The notes under the pieces were generated by a model, which was not told where the DNA came from, did not search any database, and worked only from the letters and a program-made list of their open reading frames with translations. Positions 33,472-42,388 of a DNA stretch of 64,000 nt are shown here, piece after piece. Numbering within the stretch: position 1 is the stretch's first letter; each line of letters starts with the position of its first letter. The stretch is from Acidimicrobiales bacterium (GTDB lineage Bacteria; Actinomycetota; Acidimicrobiia; Acidimicrobiales; JADJXE01): positions 1,625,001 to 1,689,000 of the forward strand of contig JADJXE010000001.1 in assembly GCA_016716005.1 (NCBI GenBank), written 5' to 3'. The position numbers and the translations under genes are program-made.

Positions 33472-34674
33472 GTGAGCGGCCAAGAGCCAACCGGTCCCGA
33501 TCCCTTCGACGGGCTGCCGTTCCTCGGCGACCTGGCCCGCATGCTCCAGCAGCAGGGCCCGGTCAACTGGGACGCGGCCCGGCAGTTCGCGGCGTCGGTC
33601 GCGTCGGGCGGGGCGGTGGAGCCCAACGTCGAGCCGCTCGACCGCATCCACCTCGAGGATCTCGGCCGGGTCGCCGACCTGCACGTACGGGAGGTGACCG
33701 GCCTCGAGACGGCCGTCGGCGGGCGGGCTCCGTCGATCGTGCCGGTCAACCGCGGCGTGTGGGTGCAGCGCAGCATCGACACCTACCGCCCGCTGTTCGA
33801 GGCCATGGCCACCGCCCTGCGGGACGCCGACGCCGACGCCGGGGCCTCGGCCCCGGGCGACAGCACCGACGCCGGGCCCGAGGCCTTCCTCGGGGGGCTG
33901 CTGCAGCTGCTCACCCCGATGCTGCTCGGCATGGCCGCCGGCAGCATGCTCGGCCACCTGGCCCGACGCTCGTTCGGCCAGTACGACCTGCCGGTGCCTC
34001 GGCCCCCGTCCCACGAGCTGCTGGTGGTCAGCGCCACCGTCGACGAGTTCGCGGAGGCGTGGAGCCTGCCGCCCGACGACGTGCGCCTGTGGATCTGCGT
34101 GCACGAGCTGGCGCACCAGGCGGTGCTGTCGGTGCCCCACGTGCGGGCCCGGCTGACCAGCCTCCTCCACGACTACGCGGCCGGCTTCACGGCCGACCCC
34201 ACCGCGCTGCAGCAGCGGCTCGAGGGGCTCGAGGCCAGCGACCCCACCCAGGGCCTGGCCTCGCTCCAGCAGGCCTTCGGCGACCCCGAGGTGTTGCTCG
34301 GGGCGGTGCAGTCGCCCGGGCAGCAGGCCCTGCTCCCCCACCTGGCCGCCCTCACCGCCGCCATCGAGGGCTACGTCGACCACGTGCTCGACCGGGTCGG
34401 TGGCCGCCTGATCGCCTCGTACCCCCGCCTCACCGAGGCGTTCCGCCGGCGGCGGGTGGAGGAGGGGCCGTCGCAGCGCCTCGTCGACCGGCTGCTCGGC
34501 CTCACCCTCGACCAGGCGCAGTACGACCGGGGCGAGGCCTTCGTGGCCGGGGTGATCGAGCGGGCCGGCGACGACGGGCTCACCCGCCTGTGGCGCTCGG
34601 AGCGCGAGCTGCCCACCCCGGCCGAGGTCGACGCGCCGGGCCTGTGGCTGGCCCGCATCGACCTTCCCGACTGA
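33472..34674 (+). CDS. zinc-dependent metalloprotease, DUF2342 family
   Basis: 400 residues from GTG at 33472; further upstream extension is in the divergent gene. The zinc motif HELAHQ is at about 211-216 within LWICVHELAHQAVLS. The protein also has SIVPVNRGVWVQRSIDTYRP and PMLLGMAAGSMLGHLARRSF, characteristic of the family (zincin-like metallopeptidase, once annotated as F420 biosynthesis associated). Late helices contain DRVGGRLIASYPRLTEAFRR. It is probably cytoplasmic and its substrate is unknown. It is divergent from the epimerase-like gene with ~50 bases between starts. Confidence 0.9.
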   Translation: MSGQEPTGPDPFDGLPFLGDLARMLQQQGPVNWDAARQFAASVASGGAVEPNVEPLDRIHLEDLGRVADLHVREVTGLETAVGGRAPSIVPVNRGVWVQRSIDTYRPLFEAMATALRDADADAGASAPGDSTDAGPEAFLGGLLQLLTPMLLGMAAGSMLGHLARRSFGQYDLPVPRPPSHELLVVSATVDEFAEAWSLPPDDVRLWICVHELAHQAVLSVPHVRARLTSLLHDYAAGFTADPTALQQRLEGLEASDPTQGLASLQQAFGDPEVLLGAVQSPGQQALLPHLAALTAAIEGYVDHVLDRVGGRLIASYPRLTEAFRRRRVEEGPSQRLVDRLLGLTLDQAQYDRGEAFVAGVIERAGDDGLTRLWRSERELPTPAEVDAPGLWLARIDLPD

Positions 34675-34677
34675 TTC

Positions 34678-34698
34678 GCCGGCCCGTCCGGGGCCGGC
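34678..34698. terminator. bidirectional hairpin between convergent genes
   Basis: GCCGGCCC and GGGCCGGC pair around a GTCCG loop in the 24-base gap between the convergent metalloprotease and MFS genes. The position fits a shared transcription end. There is no T-tract. Confidence 0.6.
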
Positions 34699-36231
34699 TC
34701 AGCGCGACCGGGCCGAGGGGGGCTCCTCGAAGGGCAGGCCGAGCTGCACGGTGGTGTCGTCGGCCCCGCCCCCGGCCCGGCCGGGCGGCGGCGGGTCGGC
34801 GGCGGGGTCGGGCACGGGTGCCGGGCCGGTCTCGAACAGCCGGGGCGCCTCGGGCACGGGCTCGGGCGGGCCGGCCTCGCCGGCGGGCTCCCGGACCTCG
34901 GCCCGGGCACGGCCCCGGCCCCGGCCCCGGTAGCGGGCCAGGGCGCTGCGGCCCTGCGCCAGGCGGTCGCGGCGCGCCGCGGCGCGGGTCCGCAGGAGCT
35001 CGTCGGCCTCGGCCGCGCTGAGGTGGCGGATGCGCCGCAGGCTCGCCAGGTACGTCCCGCCCGCGGCGGCCGCGACCACGGCGATCAGCAGGTAGCCGAG
35101 CGGGGCCGGGATGGGGATCACCACGGGAAGGAAGGCCCCGATCACCCACGAGACCTGGAAGCGGGTCTCGAACCGGGCGAAGGCCCGCCCCCGGTTGGCG
35201 TCGGGGGCGTCGCGCTGCACGATGGCGTCGAAGGCGAGCTTGCCCGTCGCCGCGGCCAGGCCCACCGCCAGCGCCGTGGCACAGGCCGCGCCCAGGCCGT
35301 CGCCCAGGCTCATCACCAGCCCCGTCACCATCGTGGCCGTGAGCCCGCCGATCAGGATGACCTCCTCGCGGGCCAGCCGCCGGGCCCGGGGGGCCACCAG
35401 CGCGCCGAGGAGCGACCCCACCGCGCTGGCGGCCACGGCCGCCCCGAACCACCACGTGGGGGCGTCGCCGTTGCGGAACGAGAACGCGATCAGGAACGTG
35501 AGGAAGCCCACGATGCCGCGCAGCAGCGCCATCGCGGTCGAGGCCAGCACGATGCTCGCACCGCGCAGCTCGACCCGCTCGGCCTCGCCCGCGGGCTGCT
35601 CGGCCACCCGGGTGCGGGGCAGCTGCAGGGCCACGATCGTCGCCGCGCCGAACACGAGGGCGGCCAGGCCCAGCAGCCACTCCGAGCCGGCCAGCCACAG
35701 CAGGAGCAGACCGGGCACCGCGGCCACGAACCCCATGAGCCCGCTGATCACCGACAGCTTCGAGTTGGCCTCCACCAGCTCGGCGTCGTTGCTCACGGTC
35801 GTGGGGACCAGCGCGCTCTTGGCCACGTGGTAACCCTTGGCCAGCACCAGCACCAGGAACGCCAGCGGGAAGAGCAGCAAGTTGTCGAGGGCGCCGATCA
35901 TGAGCGCGCAGATCACCGCCCGCAGCGCCGCCGAGCCCACCACCATCAGCCGCCGACCACCGCGGGCCCGGTCGATGGCCGGGCCGATCAGGGGCGACAC
36001 CACCGAGAACGGCGCCATGGTGAGCAGCAGGTAGAGCGCCACCCGCCAGCGCGCGGCGTCGGGCTCAATGTTGAAGAACAGCGAGTTGGCCAGGGCCAGC
36101 GTGACGAGCGTGTCGCCGGCCACGGTGAGGGCGTGCGCCCGGGCCAGCCGGGTGAACGGGGAGGCCTCGAAGGCCTCGCCCGGCCGTCCGGTCGACGGGG
36201 TCAGCGGACGCCAGCCCCGGGGATCGCTCAC
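34699..36231 (-). CDS. major facilitator superfamily membrane protein
   Basis: 510 residues, GTG start. About 12 helices are visible over residues 25-430, with VVSPLIGPAIDRARGGRRLM as the loop 2-3 motif of MFS proteins and NRGRAFARFETRFQVSWVIG later. This pattern resembles MFS_3/EntS-like efflux proteins. The last 80 residues form a Pro/Arg/Gly-rich cytoplasmic tail ending LGLPFEEPPSARSR. Substrate unknown. The gene ends at the hairpin shared with the convergent metalloprotease gene. Confidence 0.85.
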   Translation of the reverse strand: MSDPRGWRPLTPSTGRPGEAFEASPFTRLARAHALTVAGDTLVTLALANSLFFNIEPDAARWRVALYLLLTMAPFSVVSPLIGPAIDRARGGRRLMVVGSAALRAVICALMIGALDNLLLFPLAFLVLVLAKGYHVAKSALVPTTVSNDAELVEANSKLSVISGLMGFVAAVPGLLLLWLAGSEWLLGLAALVFGAATIVALQLPRTRVAEQPAGEAERVELRGASIVLASTAMALLRGIVGFLTFLIAFSFRNGDAPTWWFGAAVAASAVGSLLGALVAPRARRLAREEVILIGGLTATMVTGLVMSLGDGLGAACATALAVGLAAATGKLAFDAIVQRDAPDANRGRAFARFETRFQVSWVIGAFLPVVIPIPAPLGYLLIAVVAAAAGGTYLASLRRIRHLSAAEADELLRTRAAARRDRLAQGRSALARYRGRGRGRARAEVREPAGEAGPPEPVPEAPRLFETGPAPVPDPAADPPPPGRAGGGADDTTVQLGLPFEEPPSARSR

Positions 36232-36286
36232 GGGCCCATCGTAGGAGTGGCCGCCCCTGATCCCGGTCGCGAGGTCGGCCGCCCCG

Positions 36287-36994
36287 TCAGCCCTTCGGCA
36301 CCTCGTACTTGTAGCCGAGGCCCCGGATGGTGACGATCCGAGTGGGCGCCGTCGGGTCGTCCTCGACCTTGGCGCGCAACCGCTTGACGTGCACGTCGAG
36401 CGTCTTGGTGTCCCCGACGTAGTCGGCCCCCCAGACGCGGTCGATCAGGGTGTCGCGGGTGAGCACGCGGCCGGCGTTCTCGAGGAGGAGGGCGAGCAGC
36501 TCGAACTCCTTGAGCGGCAGCTTCGCGTCGGCGCCGCGGATCACCACCTCGTGGCGCTCGGGGTCGAGGCGGACGTCGCCGACCTCGAGCACCTCGCCGC
36601 CGCGCTCCTCGGAGGCACCCGCCGGCGCGCGGCGGAGCACGGCCCGCATCCGGGCGACGAGCTCGTGCAGCCGGTAGGGCTTGGTCACGTAGTCGTCGGC
36701 ACCCACCTCGAGGCCGACGACGGTATCGATCTCGGAGGCCTTGGCCGTCACCATGATGATCGGCACCCGCGACCGGGCCCGCAGCTGACGGCAGACGTCG
36801 ATGCCGGAGACCTTCGGGAGCATCACGTCGAGCAGCACCAGGTCGGGGCGCACCACGTCGAACAGCTCGAGCGCCTGCGCGCCGTCGGTGGCCACCTGCA
36901 CGCGAAAGCCCTCGCGCCGGAGGCCCACGGTGAGGGCGTCGACGAAGGAGTCCTCGTCCTCCACGATCAGGACCGTGGTGTCGGGCGGCGTCAT
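36287..36994 (-). CDS. OmpR-type response regulator, PhoP/RegX3 class
   Basis: 235 residues. The receiver has phosphoacceptor D56 (LVLLDVMLPKVSG) and K105 (DDYVTKPYRL). A winged-helix DNA-binding domain occupies about 130-232: LPLKEFELLALLLENAGRVL, then DTKTLDVHVKRLRAKVEDD and IVTIRGLGYKYEV. With the kinase, surE and phoU upstream and pst genes next, this is the phosphate-starvation regulator (PhoP of Streptomyces or RegX3 of mycobacteria). It is the likely binder of the repeat at 44614-44646. Confidence 0.9.
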   Translation of the reverse strand: MTPPDTTVLIVEDEDSFVDALTVGLRREGFRVQVATDGAQALELFDVVRPDLVLLDVMLPKVSGIDVCRQLRARSRVPIIMVTAKASEIDTVVGLEVGADDYVTKPYRLHELVARMRAVLRRAPAGASEERGGEVLEVGDVRLDPERHEVVIRGADAKLPLKEFELLALLLENAGRVLTRDTLIDRVWGADYVGDTKTLDVHVKRLRAKVEDDPTAPTRIVTIRGLGYKYEVPKG

Positions 36995-37030
36995 CGCGTG
37001 CTCCTCCTGGGGGATGGGCCGGGCACGGCC

Positions 37031-38221
37031 TCAGCCGGCCTCGGCCACGTCGGGCCGCCGGACGGCGACCGGTCCGGGCCCGGCCGGCAGCCGCAGGGTG
37101 AAGGTGGATCCCTCGCCCTCGTGCGAGACCACCGCGACCTCGCCGTCGTGGTTGTTCATGACGTGCCGGACGATGGCCAGGCCGAGCCCGGTGCCGCCCG
37201 TCTCCCGGCTGCGCGCCCGGTCGACCCGGTAGAACCGCTCGAAGACCCGCTCGAGGTCGCGCGCGGGGATCCCGGCCCCGTGATCCACCACCTGCAGCTC
37301 CACCAGCGAGCCGTCGGTGCCGGTGCGGACCTCGACCACGGACCCCCCGTCGCTGTACTTCACGGCGTTGTCGAGCAGGTTGGCGAGCGCCGACACCAGC
37401 TGGCGCCGCTCGCCCACCACGGACAGGCGGTGGCTGGGCTCGTCGACGTGGATCGCGATGTCGCGCGCGTCCGCTGCCGAGCGCACCCGCCCGACGGCCT
37501 CGGCGACCAGCAGGTGCACGGGCACCGGCTCTCGCACGGGGGTCTCGTCGGCCTCGATGCGCGAGAGCTCGAGCAGGTCGTCGATGATCCGGGCCACCCG
37601 CTCCGACTCGTGGAGCATGCGAGCGGTGAGCCGGCGCGAGACCTCGGGGTCGTCCTCGGCGGCGAGGGTCTCGGCCAGCAGGGCCAGCGCGCCCACCGGC
37701 GTCTTCAGCTCGTGGCTGATGTTGGCCACGAAGTCGCGCCGCACGGTGTCGACCCGCCGGCGCTCGGTGATGTCCTCGATGACGGCCAGCGCGCCGTTGA
37801 TCCGATCGCGCGCCGCCAGCGGCTCGGCCGTGATCACCACCGTCCGCCGCGGCGGCCCGAACAGCTCCAGGGAGCGCCTGCCCGCCCGGCCGGTCAGGGC
37901 CGTCTCGAGGAGATCCTCGGTGGTCTTGGCCAGCAGCGCGTCGCCGTGGCGGCCGCCCTCCACCTCGGCGGCCACCCGGTTGCGTACCACCACGTTCCCG
38001 GCGGCGTCGCACAGCACGACGCCCTGGTGGATGGCGTCGAGGCCCACGGCCAGCTGGTGGGCGATGGCCTCCTGCTCGGCGGCGCGGGCCCGGGTGTCAC
38101 CGGTGGTCCGCTCGAGCCGGGCGACGTGCCGCTGCGCCACGACGGCCTGCCGCCGCACCAGCACCAACGCGACGGTCAGGCCGGCGACGGCGATGGCGGC
38201 CGCGATCAGGGCGACGGCCAC
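37031..38221 (-). CDS. phosphate-sensing histidine kinase, PhoR/SenX3 class
   Basis: 396 residues from GTG at 38221, four bases after the surE stop. A single N-terminal helix (VALIAAAIAVAGLTVALVLV) is followed by a PAS-like domain (about 60-160; VGLDAIHQGVVLCDAAGNVV). The HisKA domain has FVANISHELKTPVGALALLA with the phosphorylated His. The ATPase domain has ALANLLDNAVKYSD, DHGAGIP and GGTGLGLAIVRHVM. The single helix and PAS layout is that of SenX3/PhoR. The signal is probably relayed from the Pst system through PhoU. Confidence 0.9.
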   Translation of the reverse strand: MAVALIAAAIAVAGLTVALVLVRRQAVVAQRHVARLERTTGDTRARAAEQEAIAHQLAVGLDAIHQGVVLCDAAGNVVVRNRVAAEVEGGRHGDALLAKTTEDLLETALTGRAGRRSLELFGPPRRTVVITAEPLAARDRINGALAVIEDITERRRVDTVRRDFVANISHELKTPVGALALLAETLAAEDDPEVSRRLTARMLHESERVARIIDDLLELSRIEADETPVREPVPVHLLVAEAVGRVRSAADARDIAIHVDEPSHRLSVVGERRQLVSALANLLDNAVKYSDGGSVVEVRTGTDGSLVELQVVDHGAGIPARDLERVFERFYRVDRARSRETGGTGLGLAIVRHVMNNHDGEVAVVSHEGEGSTFTLRLPAGPGPVAVRRPDVAEAG

Positions 38222-38225
38222 GGCG

Positions 38226-38999
38226 TCACGCGGACCGGCGCAGGACCGACCGCTCGATGCGGGCGGCCACGTCGGTCGGCTCGGTCGACCGGATGCCGGT
38301 GATGGACGTGACGGCCACGAAGCCGGCACCCACCAGAGCGGTGTCGGTGTCGGCCGGCAGCTCGGCCCCGGTGGCCCGCAGCTCCATCTGCAGCCGGCCG
38401 TCGGTGGCCTCGGCGATGGCCGCCCGCACCGTGCCGAAGGGGGCGAGCCGGGCCCAGCGCACCCCGCGCACCTCGGCCAGCGGCAGGTTCGGGACGTTCA
38501 CGTTCAGCACCGTGCGGTCCTCGGCGGACCGCACCCACTCGACCGCGGCGACGGCGAGCGCGCCGGCGGTGTCCCAGTGGTGGGCGTCGCCGTCGTCGAT
38601 GCTCACGGCCACGCCCGCCACCCCGAAGTTGGCGGCGGTGAGCGCCGCGCCCACGGTGCCCGAGTGCAGGGTGGACCGGCCGGTGTTGTTCCCCGGGTTG
38701 ATCCCCGACACCACCAGCCCCGGCGGGTCGCCGAACCCACCCAGCCGGGCCGCGATCACGCAGAGGGCGGGCGGCCCGTCGACCCCGTAGGCGGGCACGC
38801 CGGCCAGCCCCGGCAGCTCCACCTGCTCCACCTCGACGTGCTCGTCGGCGTGGAGCCGGCCGATGGCGGCACCGCTGCCGCTCATGTCCGCGAGGGGCGC
38901 GGCCACGATGACGTCGAGGCCCGCCCCGGCAAGTGCCCGGGCCAAGGCGTGGAGCCCGGCGGCACGGATGCCGTCGTCGTTCGTGACGAGCACCCGCAC
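38226..38999 (-). CDS. surE: 5'-nucleotidase SurE
   Basis: 257 residues from GTG at 38999. SurE removes phosphate from nucleoside monophosphates and short polyphosphates with a divalent metal. Motifs are VRVLVTNDDGIRAAGLHALA (the ND-D metal site), APLADMSGSGAAIG, VSGINPGNNTGRSTLHSGTV and the late LNVNVPNLP. Length is normal. It is 5 bases downstream of phoU1 and immediately upstream of the kinase gene, so it belongs to the phosphate-regulated transcript. Confidence 0.95.
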   Translation of the reverse strand: MRVLVTNDDGIRAAGLHALARALAGAGLDVIVAAPLADMSGSGAAIGRLHADEHVEVEQVELPGLAGVPAYGVDGPPALCVIAARLGGFGDPPGLVVSGINPGNNTGRSTLHSGTVGAALTAANFGVAGVAVSIDDGDAHHWDTAGALAVAAVEWVRSAEDRTVLNVNVPNLPLAEVRGVRWARLAPFGTVRAAIAEATDGRLQMELRATGAELPADTDTALVGAGFVAVTSITGIRSTEPTDVAARIERSVLRRSA

Positions 39000-39004
39000 G
39001 CCCG

Positions 39005-39838
39005 TCAGCCCCCCGGCGACCCGGCGTCGGCGGCCGTGCGGTCGGCGTCGGCGGCCGTGCGGTCGGCCGTGCGGTCGGCCGTGCGGTCGGCCATGTCGGC
39101 GGCCGTGCGGTCGGCCATGTCGGTGGCCGCGGCCCGGCCCTCGACCCGCTGGCGGGCCGCCTTGCGGGCCGCGGCCTCGTGCTCGGGCAGCCACCCGGTC
39201 ACCATGTACTCCACCCGCTCGCCGATGTTCACGGCGTGGTCGCCGATGCGCTCGTAGAAGCGGGCGATCATCGCCAGCTGCACCGCCACCTGGAGGTCGA
39301 CGGCACCGCCCGAGAAGCACTGGAAGATGGCCTCGATGAACTGCCCGTGGAGGTCGTCGAGGCGGTCGTCGATGTCGTCGAGGGCCGCGGCCAGCGGGGC
39401 GTCACGCTCGACGTAGGCGTCGATGGCGTGCCGGAACAGGGTGACCGCCTCCTCGCTCATGTGGGCGATGAGGCCCCGCAGGCGGGGGTCGAGGGGCACG
39501 CCGTAGATGCGCCGGGCCGCCTTCACGATGTTCACGACCAGGTCGCCCGAGCGCTCGATCTCGCCGCACATGCGGATGGCGGTCACGATCGCCCGCAGGT
39601 CGCTGGCCATCGGCTGCTGCAGCGCCAGCAGCTGGAAGCAGCTCTCCTCCACCTCGAGGGCCAGCTCGTTCACGGCGTCGTCGCCCTGCACGATCTCCTC
39701 GGCCGCCTCGAGGTCGCCCTCGAGCAGCACCTCGGTCGCCCTCGGCAGCGTCTCGGTCACCATGGCGCCCAGCTTCACGAGCTCGGCGCCCACCTCTTCG
39801 AGGTGGTGGTGGAACGACTTGCGCATCTCGGGGCTCAT
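39005..39838 (-). CDS. phoU: PhoU phosphate signalling protein, with repetitive tail
   Basis: 277 residues. PhoU links the Pst transporter to the sensor kinase. Two three-helix bundles are visible, with the metal-binding motifs AIRMCGEIERSGDLVVNIVK and AMIARFYERIGDHAVNIGER. The normal protein ends near residue 230. An extra ~45-residue tail is made of repeats of M-A-D-R-T and A-D-R-T-A-A from a tandem DNA repeat. The tail is acidic/basic and probably disordered. Start ATG at 39838. The second phoU is directly upstream. Confidence 0.9.
   Translation of the reverse strand: MSPEMRKSFHHHLEEVGAELVKLGAMVTETLPRATEVLLEGDLEAAEEIVQGDDAVNELALEVEESCFQLLALQQPMASDLRAIVTAIRMCGEIERSGDLVVNIVKAARRIYGVPLDPRLRGLIAHMSEEAVTLFRHAIDAYVERDAPLAAALDDIDDRLDDLHGQFIEAIFQCFSGGAVDLQVAVQLAMIARFYERIGDHAVNIGERVEYMVTGWLPEHEAAARKAARQRVEGRAAATDMADRTAADMADRTADRTADRTAADADRTAADAGSPGG
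39021..39125. repeat. short tandem repeats in the phoU1 tail
   Basis: About 100 bases are built from imperfect 12-15-bp units around CGGCCGTGCGGTCGG, read on the minus strand as repeated Asp-Arg-Thr-Ala. This is a likely replication-slippage region that can change length in frame. Confidence 0.8.
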
Positions 39839-39894
39839 GGCCGCAAGCCTCCCTCACCCGACGCGCGTGGGGCACACCGCCGCCGGCCACCCAC

Positions 39895-40569
39895 CTAGCG
39901 CACCTCGACCGACAGGTGGGCCGGGTCGCCGGTGAGCAGGTAGCGCACCCGCGCCCCGATGATCACGGTGTGATCCGCGATGCGCTCGAGCGAGCGCCCG
40001 GCGGTGAGCGCCTTCACGGCCACCTCCACCGCGTCCACGCCCTCGAGCCGGAAGATCTCGCCCATCAGCCGGGCGAAGTGGGCGTCCATCACGTTGTCGC
40101 GCCGGGCCAGGCCGGTGGCCAGGTCGAGGTCGCGGGCCGACCAGGCCCGCAGCGACACCCGGTACAGCTCGATCGCCTCGGCGGCCATCGACAGGAGGAT
40201 GTCGAACACCCCCGAGTGGGCGGCGAGCAGGGGCTGGTCGGGCGCCAGCTTGATCACGCGCAGCGCCAGGTCGCCGATGCGCTCGAGCTCGCTCAGCACC
40301 CGCAGCACCGACACAACCAGCCGCAGATCCGACGCCATCGGTGCCTCGAGGCACAGCAGGTCGTAGCAGCGCTCCGTGAGCGACACCAGCATGGCGTCGA
40401 CGTCGTCGTCGGCGTTGACGGCACGCTCGGCCTCGACCAGGTCGCCGGTCTCGAGCACGGTGCGCATGCGCTCCAGGTTCTGGTCGACCCGCACGGCCAT
40501 CAGCTCGACCTGCAGGCGGAGCTGGTCGAGCTGCTCGGCGAACGCGACGCGTAGGGGCTGGTCGGCCAC
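39895..40569 (-). CDS. phoU: second PhoU homologue
   Basis: 224 residues, normal PhoU length. The two metal-binding motifs are VLRVLSELERIGDLALRVIK and TAGRSLERIADHTVIIGARV. PMASDLRLVVSV is the usual inter-motif helix. It follows pstB by 7 bases and precedes phoU1 by 56 bases in the direction of transcription. Two PhoU copies in one cluster suggest divided roles, one for the transporter and one for the kinase, though this is inference. Confidence 0.9.
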   Translation of the reverse strand: MADQPLRVAFAEQLDQLRLQVELMAVRVDQNLERMRTVLETGDLVEAERAVNADDDVDAMLVSLTERCYDLLCLEAPMASDLRLVVSVLRVLSELERIGDLALRVIKLAPDQPLLAAHSGVFDILLSMAAEAIELYRVSLRAWSARDLDLATGLARRDNVMDAHFARLMGEIFRLEGVDAVEVAVKALTAGRSLERIADHTVIIGARVRYLLTGDPAHLSVEVR

Positions 40570-40576
40570 GGGATCC

Positions 40577-41440
40577 TCAGCCGAACCGGCCGGTGACGTA
40601 GTTCTCGGTGCGCTCGTCCGACGGGTTGGAGAAGATCTTCTCGGTCCGGTCGTACTCGACGAGCACCCCCGTGCGGGTGTCGCTGGCCGGGTTGACCTCG
40701 GCGGTGAAGAAGGCCGTCATGTCGCTCACCCGGGCCGCCTGCTGCATGTTGTGGGTGACGATCACGATCGTGTACTCGCTCTTGATCTCCTGCATGAGAT
40801 CCTCGATGCGGGCGGTGGCGATGGGGTCGAGGGCCGAGCAGGGCTCGTCCATCAGCACCACCTCGGGGTCGACGGCGATGGCGCGGGCGATGCAGAGCCG
40901 CTGCTGCTGGCCGCCCGACAGGCCCATGGCCGACGCCTTGAGCCGGTCCTTCACCTCGTCCCACAGGGCCGCCTGGCGGAGCGACCGCTCGACGATGTCG
41001 TCGAGCTCGCCCTTCTTGGCCCCGTTGATCCTCGGCCCGAAGGCGATGTTGTCGTAGATCGACTTGGGGAAGGGGTTCGGCTTCTGGAACACCATGCCGA
41101 TGCGACGCCGCACCTCGACCGGCTCCACCGCGGGGTCGTAGAGGTTCACCCCGTGATACAGCACCTGACCCTCGACCCTGGCCGTCTCGACCAGGTCGTT
41201 CATGCGGTTGAAGCACCGCAGCATCGTGGTCTTGCCGCACCCCGACGGCCCGATGAAGGCCGTGATCTCGTGCTTGCTGATCGCCATGTTGGCGTCGCGC
41301 ACCGCCCGGAACGCGCCGTAGAACACGCTGAGGTCGCGCACGTCGAACACGATGTCGGCGGAGCTGGGGGCGGGCGTCGGCTCCGCGGCCACGCCGGTCT
41401 CCTCCGCCGGCAGGTCGAGCGTGATCTCGTCGGGGCTCAT
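40577..41440 (-). CDS. pstB: phosphate ABC transporter ATPase PstB
   Basis: 287 residues; ATG at 41440 overlaps the pstA stop as ATGA. It drives phosphate import with ATP. Walker A is GPSGCGKTTMLRCFNRMND, the signature is MGLSGGQQQRLCIARAIAV, and Walker B is VVLMDEPCSALDP; the switch His lies in IVIVTHNMQQAARVSD. The Q-loop segment MVFQKPNPFPKSIYDN is diagnostic of PstB. A 30-residue acidic N-terminal extension precedes the domain. Confidence 0.97.
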   Translation of the reverse strand: MSPDEITLDLPAEETGVAAEPTPAPSSADIVFDVRDLSVFYGAFRAVRDANMAISKHEITAFIGPSGCGKTTMLRCFNRMNDLVETARVEGQVLYHGVNLYDPAVEPVEVRRRIGMVFQKPNPFPKSIYDNIAFGPRINGAKKGELDDIVERSLRQAALWDEVKDRLKASAMGLSGGQQQRLCIARAIAVDPEVVLMDEPCSALDPIATARIEDLMQEIKSEYTIVIVTHNMQQAARVSDMTAFFTAEVNPASDTRTGVLVEYDRTEKIFSNPSDERTENYVTGRFG

Positions 41441-42381
41441 GCCGTCCTCTTCTTCTCGTAGCGGTTGCGGAGCAGGATCGCCGCGGCGTTGGCCGTGAGC
41501 AGCACGACGAGCATCACCACGATGGCGGCCGAGGTGAGCTCGCGGAACTCCTGGCTCGGCTGGCGGGCCCAGTTGAACACCACGTAGGGCAGCGCCGTGA
41601 AGGGGCCCTGGAGCTTCTCGTAGAGCGAGACGTTCGCGGCCGTCGAGTAGAACGTGGCCGCCCCGATCAGGATGAGCGGCGCGGCCTCGCCCAGCGCCCG
41701 CGCCAGCGACAGCACCGTGCCGGTCAGGATCCCGGGCGCGGCGTACGGCAGCACGTGGCTGCGGGTGACCTCCCAGCGGGTGGCACCCACGCCGAAGCCC
41801 GCCTCGCGGATCGACTGGGGCACCGCCCGCAGCGCCTCGGCGGCGGTGATGATCACGATCGGCAGCACGAGGATGGCGATGGTGAGCCCGGCCGAGATGA
41901 TGGAGCGGCCCCCGGTGAACCCCTTCAGGGCGCCCACGAAGATCGACAGCCCGAGCAGGCCGTAGACCACCGAGGGCACGCCCGCGAGGTTCCGGATGTT
42001 CACGCTCACGATCCGCGTGAACCAGCTCTCCTTGGCGTACTCCTCGAGGTAGATGGCCGCCCCGATGCCGATCGGGAAGGTGAGGATCACCACGAACAGC
42101 CCCACGATGAACGAGCCGTAGATGGCCTGCCACACGCCGGCCCGCTCGGGGTCGGGCGAGAGGGGCGAGGTGACGAAGCTCCAGCCCCGGTCCGCGAAGG
42201 TGGCCAGGGAGCCGCTGATCACGTCGACCATCAGCACGATCAGGATCACGAGCGAGCCGAGCAGCGCCACCAGCAGGAGCACTTGGAACACGTAGCCCGC
42301 GGCGCTGCCCCGGTGACCGGTGATCGCCTTGCGGACCGCCTCGGTGGTGCCCGAGGGACGCGGCGGGGATGCGATGGCCAT
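41437..42381 (-). CDS. pstA: phosphate ABC transporter permease PstA
   Basis: 314 residues. Six helices, with IGIGAAIYLEEYAKESWFTR in the first cytoplasmic loop and the EAA-like coupling helix ALRAVPQSIREAGFGVGATR. LARALGEAAPLILIGAA lies in the later helix pair. It forms the membrane channel with PstC. It lies 7 bases after pstC and overlaps pstB. Confidence 0.95.
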   Translation of the reverse strand: MAIASPPRPSGTTEAVRKAITGHRGSAAGYVFQVLLLVALLGSLVILIVLMVDVISGSLATFADRGWSFVTSPLSPDPERAGVWQAIYGSFIVGLFVVILTFPIGIGAAIYLEEYAKESWFTRIVSVNIRNLAGVPSVVYGLLGLSIFVGALKGFTGGRSIISAGLTIAILVLPIVIITAAEALRAVPQSIREAGFGVGATRWEVTRSHVLPYAAPGILTGTVLSLARALGEAAPLILIGAATFYSTAANVSLYEKLQGPFTALPYVVFNWARQPSQEFRELTSAAIVVMLVVLLTANAAAILLRNRYEKKRTA

Positions 42382-42388
42382 CGGTACC

